Source: Loripinus fragilis
Taxonomy: Eukaryota; Mollusca; Bivalvia; Lucinida; Lucinidae
Assembly: GCA_964019695.1 (NCBI GenBank)
Contig: OZ026524.1
Coordinates: 62,503,066 to 62,567,065 of the forward strand
Length of the DNA stretch: 64,000 nt
Direction of reading: 5' to 3'
Of this stretch, positions 13,057 through 23,485 are shown one piece after another. Position 1 is the stretch's first letter. Each line of letters opens with the position of its first letter. The notes under the pieces are model-generated. The model worked only from the letters and a program-made list of their open reading frames with translations. It did not search any database and was not told the origin of the DNA. The translations under genes were made by a program, and so were the position numbers.

Positions 13057-13741
13057 GTACACCTGTGTTAATCATCACTACCAGACGAAAGACAACAGAC
13101 GAGCTCCACCTCACAGCGCAACACGGATGATCAGCAAATGTCTGCCTGACACGGACATCCTGTCAATCAAACGCTTCTGTGAGAACCCTGGTAGCGACGG
13201 AACCTTCGAGTCAGTGGTTCCTGTGATCCACACTGACACCCGCCAAGTCTATAGAAACCGTTACTGTGCCCATTGCAACAATGTTAGTATTTATCGTCTT
13301 CGTGAATCTTGGAGAGTTGAGATTTCATGCGATCATCCGTTGTCCCTAATGACAAGCAATTTACTTGCGACCACAGCGGGAGAGAAGTGTAGCATTATTT
13401 TAAAACCACCACCAGAATTAACAACACGATACCCCGCTGATAATTGTATCAGTCCAGAGTACACCATCAATGAATGCCCAGAGTCCGAGGCAGACGAAGC
13501 TATCGCGCTGGCGTGTAGGAGTTATGTGGATACATTCAACAGAACGTATAAGAACTATTTTTGCTACCTGTGTAACACCAAACAGCCGATTCATCCGCAA
13601 GACTGGACGTGTCCTGAACCACAAGAAGAAAGTCCTGGTGACAGGGAGCTGTTCTCTTTTAATCTAGACAACATACTACAGCTAGAGGCCGAGGAGAGGT
13701 TGAATTGTAGAAGGTCTGATCAATACCTCGACTATAAGAAG
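13057..13741 (+). CDS. Receptor-like cysteine-rich ectodomain gene, internal exon
   Basis: Best coding region in the window with the exon at 22,480. It is open from a likely acceptor (GCATTTTAG, ending 13,056; phase 2) to a good donor (AAG/GTAACT after 13,741; phase 0), about 228 codons. Counting from the internal Met at 13,127, YRNRYCAHCN lies at residues 42-51, a Trp...Cys segment (WRVEISC) follows, and a second copy, YKNYFCYLCN, lies at 141-150. This 'YxNxxCxxCN' pair is, from memory, characteristic of the N-terminal extracellular region of the expanded molluscan Methuselah/secretin-like GPCR family. Such domains lie outside the cell with disulfide-paired cysteines; the ligand is unknown. 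The downstream frame to 13,843 loses this character after the donor, which supports splicing. The first exon with the signal peptide was not found. Confidence 0.75.
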
Positions 13742-13894
13742 GTAACTCGGCCGGGCCCCGAGATTATAAATTTTTTAATGCTCAACTCAAATGAGCTCAT
13801 AGACAGTACAATGCTAAAAAGAAGAAAAATTGTCTTGCTTTAGAACTCTCAGATTTAACATTTTAGACTTCAAGCTAAAAAGGTCCTGCTTCCC

Positions 13895-14036
13895 ACCCGT
13901 AGGTAATTTCGCAGACACACCCTGTCTTGAAGATGATTTCAATTCGCGTCTTTTAAGAGACGTTTTGCTTCTGTTCTCCGGGGCGTTAGTCTCTGACAGC
14001 CTGTTACACATGTTACTGTAACAAACTAAGAAAAAA
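13895..14036 (+). repeat. Dispersed repeat, partner at 51,310-51,450
   Basis: 'ttcgcagacacaccctgtct' through 'ctctgacagcctgttacaca' to 'tgttactgta' aligns with diverged sequence at 51,310-51,450 (ttttgcagacacatcgtatc ... ctctgacagtctgttacata). Function unknown. Confidence 0.55.
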
Positions 14037-14116
14037 GGAAAAAAGAAAGTTTGAGCTACAGAAAGAAGACACCTAACTATGTTACTATATACATTTCTTA
14101 TATAGTCTGTAATATA

Positions 14117-14280
14117 TTAATGTGTCTTGCTCAAGGACCACAACGCAACGGCGTCACTGCGTTGTGGTCCTTGAGCAAGACACATTAATCCTAGCTTAGT
14201 ACTGGTTCAACCCGGGAAGACCCGTCCCTGTTTAACTGAAAGATTGTTGGTGGGACGTAAAGAATCAAATCAAACAAACA
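14117..14280 (+). repeat. Perfect 31-bp inverted repeat plus SINE-like tail
   Basis: 14,117-14,147 and 14,158-14,188 are exact reverse complements (TTAATGTGTCTTGCTCAAGG...) around a 10-bp spacer. The sequence continues into 'cccgggaagacccgtccctg' and 'ggtgggacgtaaagaatc' and ends in CAAACAAACAC, a module also seen inverted at 41,303-41,360 and in the tail of the SINE at 56,705. It is probably a rearranged SINE 3' region in which the 'tcttgctcaaggac' box has been duplicated head to head. Confidence 0.8.
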
Positions 14281-15779
14281 CAACAGCGGGCCACCAAGGC
14301 CTACAGCTATACGCCATTGAAATGGCGCAACGCTGGTTGTACGTTGGTTGCCCGACGATGTGTCCTAGGCTGGAAGCTGCAGCCAATTGCATTTTCAATT
14401 GACACTGAATTTTCGTTGAATTCGAAGAAAAACGTCGAAAATTATTGAGTGCCAAAGAGGTAGGCCTTATCAAAATCTTAATAGTGATGCTTATCAAAGT
14501 TTGAGCAGTATATTTGCAGGATAAGTGTCAATCTCAGTGAAGTTGAGCATGGAAAAAGTTTTATATTCTCGGGGTCAGTTCATAAAATACTCCCAGAGGG
14601 GTTGAAGTACGTTTGAGTTTAAATCATACCGTGACGGAGTATGAAATGAGCGGAGAACCATACAGTGAAAAGAGCGGATGGATAATTCATTCAAATGAGC
14701 GAATTGCCAGGTAATGACCTTTAAATAAGTATTCACTCACAGTTGTATTACCTGTAATGGCCAATATTGCTAAGTGCTTTGTAGGTTATTGGGAGCGCAT
14801 TACAGTGGCAGATCCAGAGGGGGTTCGCTCCCCCTCCCCGCTATTAAATATTCTTTGAGTATGAAATACATGAAATTTGGTTTCACTGAGAATAAACTAT
14901 TTCATTTTCAAGGGATATTTAAAATTGAGATAAAATCAGTAAAGCGAGCACCCATACCTTTATACTTATGAACCCAATTCCAGGAATCATTGTTCAGCCC
15001 CTGCATCTGATGTTTACCTGGAAAATTCGCTCATTTAAATGATTTAAACATCCACTCTTTTGCCATATGGTTCTCCGCTCTTTCGTAAAAATAAATCTGC
15101 TCTTTTGTATTACGTATCCGCTCAAACGTAAATCTCCCCCAGCGGGCACATGTTGTTAAGGTAACATCGCTTCTACGCCAATACAACGTGATGACATTGC
15201 CGACATCGAAGCAACAGCACTGACGGCTACGACGTCGCATCTGCGTCTGTTGAAAATCAATCTCTGAAATGAATACGAACTTAAAGGGATGGAAATTATT
15301 AGCCAATTAGTGATAAATACTTTATTTTATCATATGACTTCGGGACTGGGAGTGATATATAGCCATGCAATAAAATCGATAACCACTAGTGGATTTCATA
15401 TTTAGTAACATTGCGTAATGACGTCTATTATAAGTTACGTAAAAGATGGCACCCTCTTATATTTTTTCACGACAAAAATGCGATTTTTAAGTACTTTTAA
15501 TGTCCTGTGATAAAATAGAATCTAACATTCGTGCTCCTCTATTTTTTGAATTTATAAAGCCTCAAATTTTATCTCTTTTCCCAGTTCGTTTAACAAATTC
15601 ACTAAAACATGACACAATAAACATATGACAGTAGGCGGATATAAAAGTTATATTCACTTGTAATGTTTCTAAATAGATCGTGCTCTAACTAGAAAAAGAG
15701 TAAGTAAGAGCACGCTGTACATGAAAGATATCATTTGTGACGCAGACACCTGTTTTTCATAAACAATGTTAACACATAT
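14281..15779. other. No gene recognised
   Basis: Contains a small 'cagatccagagggggttcgc' patch at about 14,806-14,846 related to the G-rich repeat at 37,640-37,815. Also contains scattered 'gagcggagaaccata' / 'tatggttctccgctc' matches (about 14,650 and 15,064) that form a loose inverted pair some 400 bp apart, so an unrecognised element may lie between. Confidence 0.4.
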
Positions 15780-15960
15780 AGCGCCAGCAAAATGCATCTA
15801 CTCAAGCCTTCTGCTGCAAAAATTTGCTGATATTATTGACTTATGAACGTGTAGAGGCAAACAGTGTGGATTCAGATCAGGAGCGGTCTGATTGGGTCCA
15901 CACCGTTTGCGTTAACTTACATTAGTCATATAGGCAGCAGGCGACATACACAAATGCCAT
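15780..15960 (+). mobile_element. Degraded relative of the 57.4-kb MITE
   Basis: 'gcgccagcaaaatgcatct', 'tctgctgcaaaaatttgctg', 'attattgac' and the hairpin 'ggcaaacagtgtggattcag' ... 'ggtccacaccgtttgc' follow the order seen in the better-preserved element at 57,442-57,688. The right end is decayed. Confidence 0.6.
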
Positions 15961-16194
15961 TTTCAGGTGAACGTTTTTCCATTGCTTAATGGGGTAACTC
16001 TTCAGCAGGAAATTGGCTAAAATTGATCCGTGGGTCTTCGTAAACCAAATCAGGTGGACCATTTAAATGAGTGGAAACCTTAAATACTTGTTTCTGGTTG
16101 TCCATGATACAAAATAATTAGAAAATGGCTTGTACTCATAATTGACACAAACCCGCTCGGTGGCTCCACCCTCGTTGTTTATATCAATTACTGG

Positions 16195-16272
16195 CACAAA
16201 GTAAGAAAGGCGGCAAAGATCAGGGATCGATACAATCAAGTACCACACCTGACTAAGGATACCACAAAAGCC
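16195..16272 (-). mobile_element. Solo 3' end of the Penelope-like family
   Basis: Minus-strand match to the terminal segment of the copy ending at 8,830: GATCGATACAATCAAGTACC, followed by ACACCTGACT. No upstream element sequence accompanies it. Confidence 0.7.
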
Positions 16273-16417
16273 ATGTTTTAAATATAACGTGGAACGTGCT
16301 CCTGCAGTCTAATCTGAGTTTGAAAGATTTAATCAAGCCTATCTTTCAATAGAAAACGTAAATTCCTCTATCTACTGTTTGCACACAGACACGCATGCAC
16401 GCACGGAGAGAATGTCA

Positions 16418-17958
16418 TTACTCTTCACTATCCGCATATTTACTCCTATCTATCCACATATTTACTCTTCACTATCTGCATATTTACTCTTCACTATCCG
16501 CATATTTACTCTTCACTATCCGCATATTTACTCTTCACTATCCGCATATTTACTCCTATCTATCCACATATTTACTCTTCACTATCTGCATATTTACTCT
16601 TCATTATCCGCATATTTACTCTTCACTATCCGCATATTAAATCTTCTCTATCCGCATATTTACTCTTCACTATCTGCATATTTATTCTTCACTATCCGCA
16701 TATCTACTCTTCCCTATCTGCATATTTACTCTTCACTATCCGCATATTTACTCTTCATTAATCGTATATTTACTTTTTACTATTCGCATATTTACTCTTT
16801 ACTATCCGCATATTTACTCTCCACTATCTGCATATTTACTCTTCCCTATCCGCATATTTACTCTTCCCTATCCACATATTTACTCCTCACTATCCGCATA
16901 TTTACTCTTCACTATCCGCATATTTACTCTTCACTATCCGCATATTTACTCTTCACTATCTGCATATTTACTCTTTACTATTCGCATATTTCTCTTTACT
17001 ATCCGCATATTTACTCTTTACTTTCCGCATATCTACTCTTCCATATTATGCATATGTTCTCTTTACTATCTGCATATTTACTCTACACTATCCGCATATT
17101 TACTTTACACTATCCGCATATTTACTCTTCCCTATCCGCATATTTACTCTACACTATCGGCATATTTACTCTTCCCTATCCGCATATTTACTCTTTACTA
17201 TCCACATATTTACTCTTCACTATCCGCATATCTACTCTTCCCTATCCACATAATTACTCTTTACTATCCGCATATTTACTCTTTACTATCCGCATATTTA
17301 CTCTTCATTATCCGCATATTTACTCTTCACTATCCATATATCTACTCTTTCCTATCTACATATTTACTCTTCATTATCCGCATATTTACTCTTTACTTTC
17401 CGCATAATTACTCTTCACTATCCGCATATTTACCCTTCACTATCTGCATATTTACTCAACTATCCGCATATTTACTCTTTACTATCCGCATATTTACTCT
17501 TCACTATCCGCATATTTACTCTACACTATCCGCATATTTACTCTTGACTATCTGCATATTTACACTTCACTATCTTCATATATTCTCTACACTTTCCGCA
17601 TATTTACGTACCACTAATTGCATATTTACTCTTCACTATCCACATATTTACTCCTAACTATCCGCATATTTACTGTTCACTATCCGCATATTTACTCTTG
17701 ACTTTCCGCATATTTACTGTTCACTATCCGCTTATTTACTCTACACTATCCGCATATTTATGTTTCACTATCCGCATATTTACTCTTCACTATCTGCATA
17801 TTTACTCTCTACTATTCGTACATTTATTTTTCACTATCTGCATTTTTACTCTTCACTTTCTGCATATTTACTCTCCACTGTTTGCACATTTACTCTTCAC
17901 TATCCGCATATTTACTCTTCACTCTCTGCATATTTACTCTAATTATCCGCATATTCAC
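16418..17958 (+). repeat. 22-bp minisatellite, about 70 units
   Basis: Unit CATATTTACTCTTCACTATC plus CG, repeated about 70 times over 1.54 kb with point variants (Ser/Tyr-type changes, CTGCAT for CCGCAT). Because 22 is not a multiple of 3, the reading frame rotates every unit and translates to a 22-residue period (HIYSSLSAYLL...). The + strand is therefore open for 342 codons without being a gene. It lies in the predicted intron of the receptor-like gene. The array ends at a 'gagacggttcttttgag' hairpin half. Confidence 0.95.
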
Positions 17959-18159
17959 ATATTGAGACGGTTCTTTTGAGTAACCACAACATATGCTTTG
18001 GTTGAGAAATAGGAAAAATCAGTTTCCAAGACGAACTCTTATCTGGAGGCCTGGTCCGACTCAACTTACTGTCAGATCTTGGTCCATTGATACTGTAAAT
18101 TTGATGTTAATGAAATAAAATAGAATCTCAATCAAATACAATTAATCGCCAACTAGTAA

Positions 18160-18482
18160 GTGAGTATGACAAGGGAATGCCACAATCATACACTGCAGAC
18201 CAACGCATGCCATTGCGAGGAAGAGATACGGGACACTAATGGTCACAAGGCATCAGGAAGACAATTAAACTAAAGCAGCTAGCCCTCTCTTCCCCAGCGA
18301 AATGATTGTCAAACCATAAACGAAACTAAGTACCGCATAACAAAACAAACACAAAACTCCAATACAACAATTGGGAGCAGCTATAATCAACAAAGTCGCC
18401 GCCTTAGAACAGACAGCATCCAAAGCCAATGGTGTTGTGTGTGATGGTGGTTGGGTGCTCAAATTAATTTTACTGGCCAAAG
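18160..18482 (-). mobile_element. Penelope-like 3'-tail fragment
   Basis: 'gggaatgccacaatcataca' and 'ttgcgaggaagag' are the reverse complement of the tail region at about 31,620-31,690 (CTCTTCCTCGCGGTGCCATG). The minus-strand 71-codon frame over it is not conserved protein. Confidence 0.5.
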
Positions 18483-18925
18483 CTTCGTCCTAGATTCTGC
18501 TCTTGCCAAAACACAAAACTATTATTAGCTCCCGTGGGGGCTTTCTCACTTATTCAATTTATACTATGCACAATAAGTTTAGCAATTTGTTTTGTATGAT
18601 AAACCAATCCACATCAGATCTCAAGTTTCATTTGCTGTCATGAAAATACAATAGCCGATCATCTGACAAGAATTTCCAATTGAAAAATACGGAATTACCA
18701 AACGTAGCGGCTGTGCTAATGTGACGTTAAATTTTAAGGCTAGCGGGTAACGTGGGTATTTTTGATCATTGACGGAATCTAAAAACATTGTCAAGCGATT
18801 TTTTGGTCACTGAAAACCAAAAAAACATAGCAAATGTTGCTATTTTCTGACTTTGCTCAGAGAAATAAAGGACCATTTTTCACAATTTGGCGTTTTTCAG
18901 CGGCAGCTGTCTATTATCGACTGTA
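18483..18925. other. No feature recognised
   Basis: AT-rich intronic sequence; no repeat or coding signal seen. Confidence 0.4.
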
Positions 18926-19074
18926 CTCTAAATTATCCACTAATCAGAAACAATCTTACATCTGCAAGTCTGCTATCTATGCTCATTGAAACGGACTATC
19001 TAAATTATCCACCATTCAGAAACAATCCTACATCTGCAAGTCTGCTCTCTATACTCATTGAAACGGACTATAAT
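18926..19074 (+). repeat. Tandem duplication, two units of about 73 bp
   Basis: 'ctaaattatccac', 'cagaaacaat', 'ttacatctgcaagtctgct' and 'tgaaacggactat' occur twice in a row with few differences. Confidence 0.85.
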
Positions 19075-19424
19075 TTCAAGAAAATCACAGCAGTTTTTCT
19101 TCGAGTCCTGTTTAAAAGAAATTCATTCTGTCTGGAATTACCTGTTTATATAACAAAACGCAAAACTTTTTCAACATAATCACATTTTGTTTGAAAGATG
19201 TTGGGGCTATTTGTTTTGTAGTATCCGGCTCAGCCTGGGTTGCCCATTTCGCCCGGTTGTGTCTAAAAACTGTAACCGAACCAAATTCGGCCGAACCTAC
19301 CGAACTTACCGAATATTCACTGTTTTAACCTATTGACTATAGGTATGTGATTTTCTTTATATCTCTTTAAGTTTTTGGCCAATATCCCTGTATCCTTAAA
19401 AACATTTCCCGTGCCTCACTAAGA

Positions 19425-19535
19425 ATAAAGGTGTCGTCGAATTGTCTCATAAAGTGTCGCCGAATTGTCTCAAAATCTGTCGACGAGTTGTCTCAAAAAA
19501 CGTGTCGCCGTCGGCGACAATCCGGTATATTTCGG
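19425..19535 (+). repeat. Short tandem repeat, about 25 bp, four units
   Basis: GTGTCGCCGAATTGTCTCA repeated with variation, ending at the palindrome GTCGCCGTCGGCGAC. Confidence 0.8.
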
Positions 19536-19657
19536 TATGTTCTGCCACCAAGTTTCTTTGTAGTAACTATAAATAGCCTATGCATGTAGATAAATACAAC
19601 GATCTATGCCAGATTAATATCACTACAAGGTTAGCTTTTAAAAAAGCGTAGAACCAT

Positions 19658-19780
19658 CGCATGGCGTTTTACAGTTATTAAAGGAGAAAGTTTATGGGGG
19701 AGACAGTGGCTAGGTCGGCGCATGGCGTTTTACGGTTATTAAAGAAGAACGTTTATAGGGGAGACCGTGGCTAGTTCGGC
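19658..19780 (+). repeat. 61-bp tandem duplication across an element end
   Basis: 'cgcatggcgttttac' ... 'gggggagacagtggctaggt' is followed 61 bp later by 'cgcatggcgttttac' ... 'ggggagaccgtggctagttc'. The duplicated block includes the outer end of the inverted-repeat element that starts at 19,756, together with its flank. Confidence 0.8.
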
Positions 19781-20274
19781 CTTGGGGCATGTTCGGCATG
19801 TGGCTATATTTAGCATGTAAGCTAAGATATGGGGTTGGGAAACATATTTGGAAATTACTTGTGACGAGTTTGTCTACATGAGTACACAATGGCTGCATTG
19901 TTGAAGGGTATATTGATATTGTACCAGAAAACTCGTTTTCTTGCATGATTAGTAAATTTTTCATTGTACAATGTATTTGGAAATAGTCTGTCAGGGGCAA
20001 GTTCAGCCACTTAAGTCGGGGCAAGTTCGGCCCATAGCCAAACTTGCTCCACACTTACATAAAATACATGCCATTGTATTTTAGGTCACCCATTTTGTGA
20101 AGGGTGTTCATATCATGGATCCTAAATACCTTCGTGTTTATATTTAGCACAACGATTGACTGCACAATGATTACGTTTATTTCATCGAAAGTTTCAGATC
20201 GCCATTTTACATTGAAGTCAAAAATTAAAATACCTGTCTAAGACACGTAATGCAAACTTTTCCTTTTCTTTTTA

Positions 20275-20275
<1 letters not shown>

Positions 20276-20312
<37 letters not shown>
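20276..20312 (+). repeat. (ATT)n microsatellite
   Basis: About twelve ATT units, inside the 19,756-21,053 element. Confidence 0.95.
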
Positions 20313-20424
20313 TTCTATTTCATTTTGTTTTACACTAAAACGAGATGTATTCAAAGATTGGAAAGAAATAAGTTAAAAAAAATCTCTATACCCATACAAA
20401 CCTAGCGCCTTCCTCTGGGCCATT

Positions 20425-20497
20425 GGTGCACAGTAAAGACCCAGATCAGACGCCACAGTGCGGAGTCTGATCATGGTATCCACTCATTGTTTACAGA
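20425..20497. repeat. Hairpin core, degraded
   Basis: 'aaagacccagatcagacgcc' faces 'gcggagtctgatcatggta' and ends in ATTGTTTAC. A member of the dispersed hairpin family whose best copies are at 12,750 and 57,545. Confidence 0.65.
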
Positions 20498-21053
20498 TTA
20501 TAAAATTTGATGAAAGTTACTACCCAATAGCCCTTTGATTCCAAACTGGTTCGTCCGATTGATAAAGGTGGGACATTTTATTTGGCATTAATGGGTAAGG
20601 CAGGCCCAAGAGCAATTCAACAAATAAATTGGCCCAAAAAGCAAGACGATAACTCGAACAATTTAATACGACATTTTAAGCCAAATTTTTGTTTAATTTG
20701 TATTATGAAGAACCAACTTAGATAGTCCATACGTTAGGTTAATGTCGTTACATATTCTTGGCCCTTTGCAATTCCAACTACAGAAGTTTGACCGTATAAT
20801 ATTGGCCTTTGCCGAACTTGCCCCGAGGGGTGGTCGAACTTACCCCATTGTGGGGCAAGTTGGCCATCATGACCTGTTCTCCTTGAATAAAGATTACCCT
20901 TTATCGTATAGAGACACATGTTGGGGGTTACCGGGACTGGTACCGCCCTATTGTGCCTTACTTAAATATATAGGTTTCATAGACCTAGATTTAATAGTCT
21001 TCGTAAATTGTACATTTTCTAAAATGGGGCCGAACTAGCCCCAGTCTCCCCTA

Positions 21054-22479
21054 GTGTGACGCGATGGTGAATTAATGAGACTAAAACTATGTCATTTTCA
21101 AGTGTATACAATTTACTTTTTTAGACAATGATCTCAAGTAATGTTGTATGCAAAACATACCAGGTGCGTTCATAGCTAGTGATTTCCAGTTACCATTTGT
21201 ATTAAAAAAAATTCCCACTTCACATTCTCTTATACTTTTGATCCCTATATTTAATATTAACATGAAATCAGTAACCTATATATAGGTCACTGATGAAATA
21301 TACAAAATATACCATAACTCCAAACATTCTTAGTTATGAACTACTTATAATACTGCAATAGTGTAACAGGGGCTTTGAAACCTACGCAGCCTGATCAATG
21401 CTTAAACTTACACTTCTCTTTTACAATGCAACTCCTCCACCAACTGACTTTCCAGACTAATTACAAAGTTTCACCGTGTCCCTACAACAGGCTGACAATA
21501 CACTTTATCCCTTTGATCTGCAAAAGACATCGTTCACATACTCTGAGCCAAACTTTCACGTTGACAACCTTCAATTTTCACCTCATCCAATCAATCATCA
21601 TCTAACACCAATCTATTGTGCATAAAACATCTTCCAATTACAACAGAACTTAAATGTATGTTCTCCATTGAATGCCGCTGAATATCGTTTATAAAGATAT
21701 TTCTTGTTATTAATGTTTTACGTTATCACCTTTGAACGGTGTTTCTAGTCAATATTCTTGAACCACATTTACAAGTAAAACTGTTTGAAGCCTTCCAACA
21801 CATTCAGACAAATAATGTTGAATGAAAAATCTTCATGGCTACAGAGCACGAGCCGAAAGATAAAATCTAACGTCACCGTTATCTCGGAAATGCGTCGCAT
21901 CATTTTCCAGTAACTGAACGTTTTAATCAACCACAAAATGAGTTACATTGTACATTGTAATTCTATGACATCTTTGTAAACTGAGTCTCTGTTGAATTGA
22001 AAGGCGAATCTACATAAGAAATTTAATCAAATGATGACTACGTTTTGACGTCATTTATGGATGCTGATATTTTCAGCATCAAATCTCTACCATATCTGTC
22101 ACATAACCAATAGTTTTTATAAGCGTGTGATGCATGAGGAAAATGTAAGACTACCAAACGAAAAATCACATGCTTATCATTTTAGCATTACTTACAAAGG
22201 ATGTGAATTTTGCTTACTTACCCTTTCTGCAATTCTTTATCTCACCAAATGCCTATTTAAAGGATGGCGTCTGTAAATTCGTGGTCTCATTTGCCGAAGA
22301 TCCTGTTCTTGTCATTGCAAAGATGAGCACATAAAGATGTGAAACATAAGAAATTGCTAAACTTATTGTGCATAGTATATAATCATGGGGAGACAATCAA
22401 ATCAATATTAACATATTGCGACGAAACTAAGAAAGGGTTCTCAACCCCTCAACTCACATAAAAACATATATTTTTTCAG
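21054..22479. other. No gene recognised (3' part of predicted intron)
   Basis: AT-rich. The short frames at 21,375-21,605 and 22,061-22,276 have no recognised motif. An in-frame stop at 22,459-22,461 precedes the acceptor at 22,471-22,479. Confidence 0.4.
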
Positions 22480-23394
22480 GGTGTTTGTCGTGAAATTCTT
22501 TGCAAAAGAAGTAGACATTTTTCAGAAGGAATCTGTAAACAAGATTTAAACATGGCTGACAGTCAATGTCTTGAATTGTATTTTCAATTTAAACCAGACA
22601 AAGTCAGTGGTGGAAAAAGTACAGATTACGTGTTCCTTCACGAACTGAACACATCATCCAACTTAGCTAAATTTCAAGACCAAATTACACAAATAATAAA
22701 AGGAGATTCCGATGTGATCCAGGAGTTTTCTGTGTTTGTAGATATTGAGAAAGCTGTCGCTTCTAATGGGAAAGTGACATTACTGGTTGTCTATATGTTG
22801 TTAGATATTCCGCCTGAGAGAGAAATTGAAATCATTCAGAATTACGAAAACCAACACCTTTATTTATTAGATATATACATGGATACTACTCCTGTGACTT
22901 ATTTGATGACTATTGAATTATTCAACATTTCCTGGGCCAGTAATACTTCAGATGAAACTGATGCAAAAATATACGTGTGGAACAATGATGAAGAGAGAAC
23001 CTCAGTTCTTAACATAATTTATGACAAGCGGGTTGGTAAACGCTCCTGTGTGGATGACAAAAGAACACTTCTACAATACCATAGTGTTACGTTCTGTCCC
23101 CACCTCAGATTCAGCAGCAAAGAATTTAGCACAAAATTTGAAAATGACACTTTGGTTTTACTTGAAAATGGAGTAAATATTGGCAGGTTTCATAAGTTTG
23201 ATTATGAATGGCACAGCGACAGTTTTAAAATTTGTCTCCATGAGTATGCAACGATCAACAGTCTTATGACCCCTTTATTGCCTGTGAACCCACTCTTTGG
23301 TAGTCTTGGTCAGTTAGTTGATTCAAAACAACAGTTAAAAGTTGTTATTATACTTTGGGTAGCTTTGAGACTGTTAACTCTCTGCCTGATATAA
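22480..23394 (+). CDS. Receptor-like ectodomain gene, 3' exon ending in a hydrophobic tail
   Basis: Open from acceptor TTTTTTCAG/GGT in phase 0, matching the donor phase at 13,741. The codons before the first ATG (22,552) read GVCREILCKRSRHFSEGICK, a cysteine pattern that continues the upstream exon's C..., DQYLDYKK, so the real exon starts at 22,480 and not at the ATG. It then has an acidic, beta-rich 280-residue stretch with a conserved-looking SVTFCPHLRFSSKEF and FKICLHEY, the usual membrane-proximal end of this ectodomain family. It ends LKVVIILWVALRLLTLCLI and stops. That tail may be the start of TM1 cut by a stop, a single-pass or GPI-type C-terminal signal, or an unspliced region (a weak donor TGG/GTAGCT lies at about 23,358). 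No 7TM sequence was found downstream. A role in extracellular recognition is inferred only. Confidence 0.75.
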   Translation, partial: GVCREILCKRSRHFSEGICKQDLNMADSQCLELYFQFKPDKVSGGKSTDYVFLHELNTSSNLAKFQDQITQIIKGDSDVIQEFSVFVDIEKAVASNGKVTLLVVYMLLDIPPEREIEIIQNYENQHLYLLDIYMDTTPVTYLMTIELFNISWASNTSDETDAKIYVWNNDEERTSVLNIIYDKRVGKRSCVDDKRTLLQYHSVTFCPHLRFSSKEFSTKFENDTLVLLENGVNIGRFHKFDYEWHSDSFKICLHEYATINSLMTPLLPVNPLFGSLGQLVDSKQQLKVVIILWVALRLLTLCLI

Positions 23395-23485
23395 GAATAA
23401 TTGCAACAGCAGTAAGACTGTCAGTCTTACTATGATGTAGAATTGAGTACTCATAAAGAGGTCATAGATTAGGAAGACATTTTAT

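Larger units (their letters stand above)
19756..21053. mobile_element. 1.3-kb element with terminal inverted repeats
   Basis: Left end TAGGGGAGACCGTGGCTAGT, then TCGGCC; the right end is its inverse (ACTAGCCCCAGTCTCCCCTA) with about 2 mismatches in 26. Subterminal GGGGCAAGTTCGGC motifs recur on both sides: near 19,785 and 20,000-20,035 in forward orientation, and near 20,813-20,865 and 21,027 inverted. TA sits just outside the left end. Internal frames are short (98 and 114 codons), built partly from the repeats, and resemble no known transposase. A non-autonomous DNA transposon is the simplest reading. Confidence 0.75.
13742..22479 (+). other. Predicted intron (about 8.7 kb)
   Basis: Bounded by donor GTAACT and acceptor TTTTTTCAG. 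Both splice edges are phase 0, so the flanking exons join in frame. The intron is filled with repeats listed separately: an inverted repeat, a SINE-like tail, Penelope-like fragments, a 1.54-kb minisatellite and a 1.3-kb inverted-repeat element. Transcript evidence is needed to confirm that no small exon lies inside. Confidence 0.6.

Noticed and set aside
16379..17407. 342-codon ORF rich in HIYSSLSAYLL
   Set aside because: It is the translation of the 22-bp minisatellite; all three forward frames give similar peptides.
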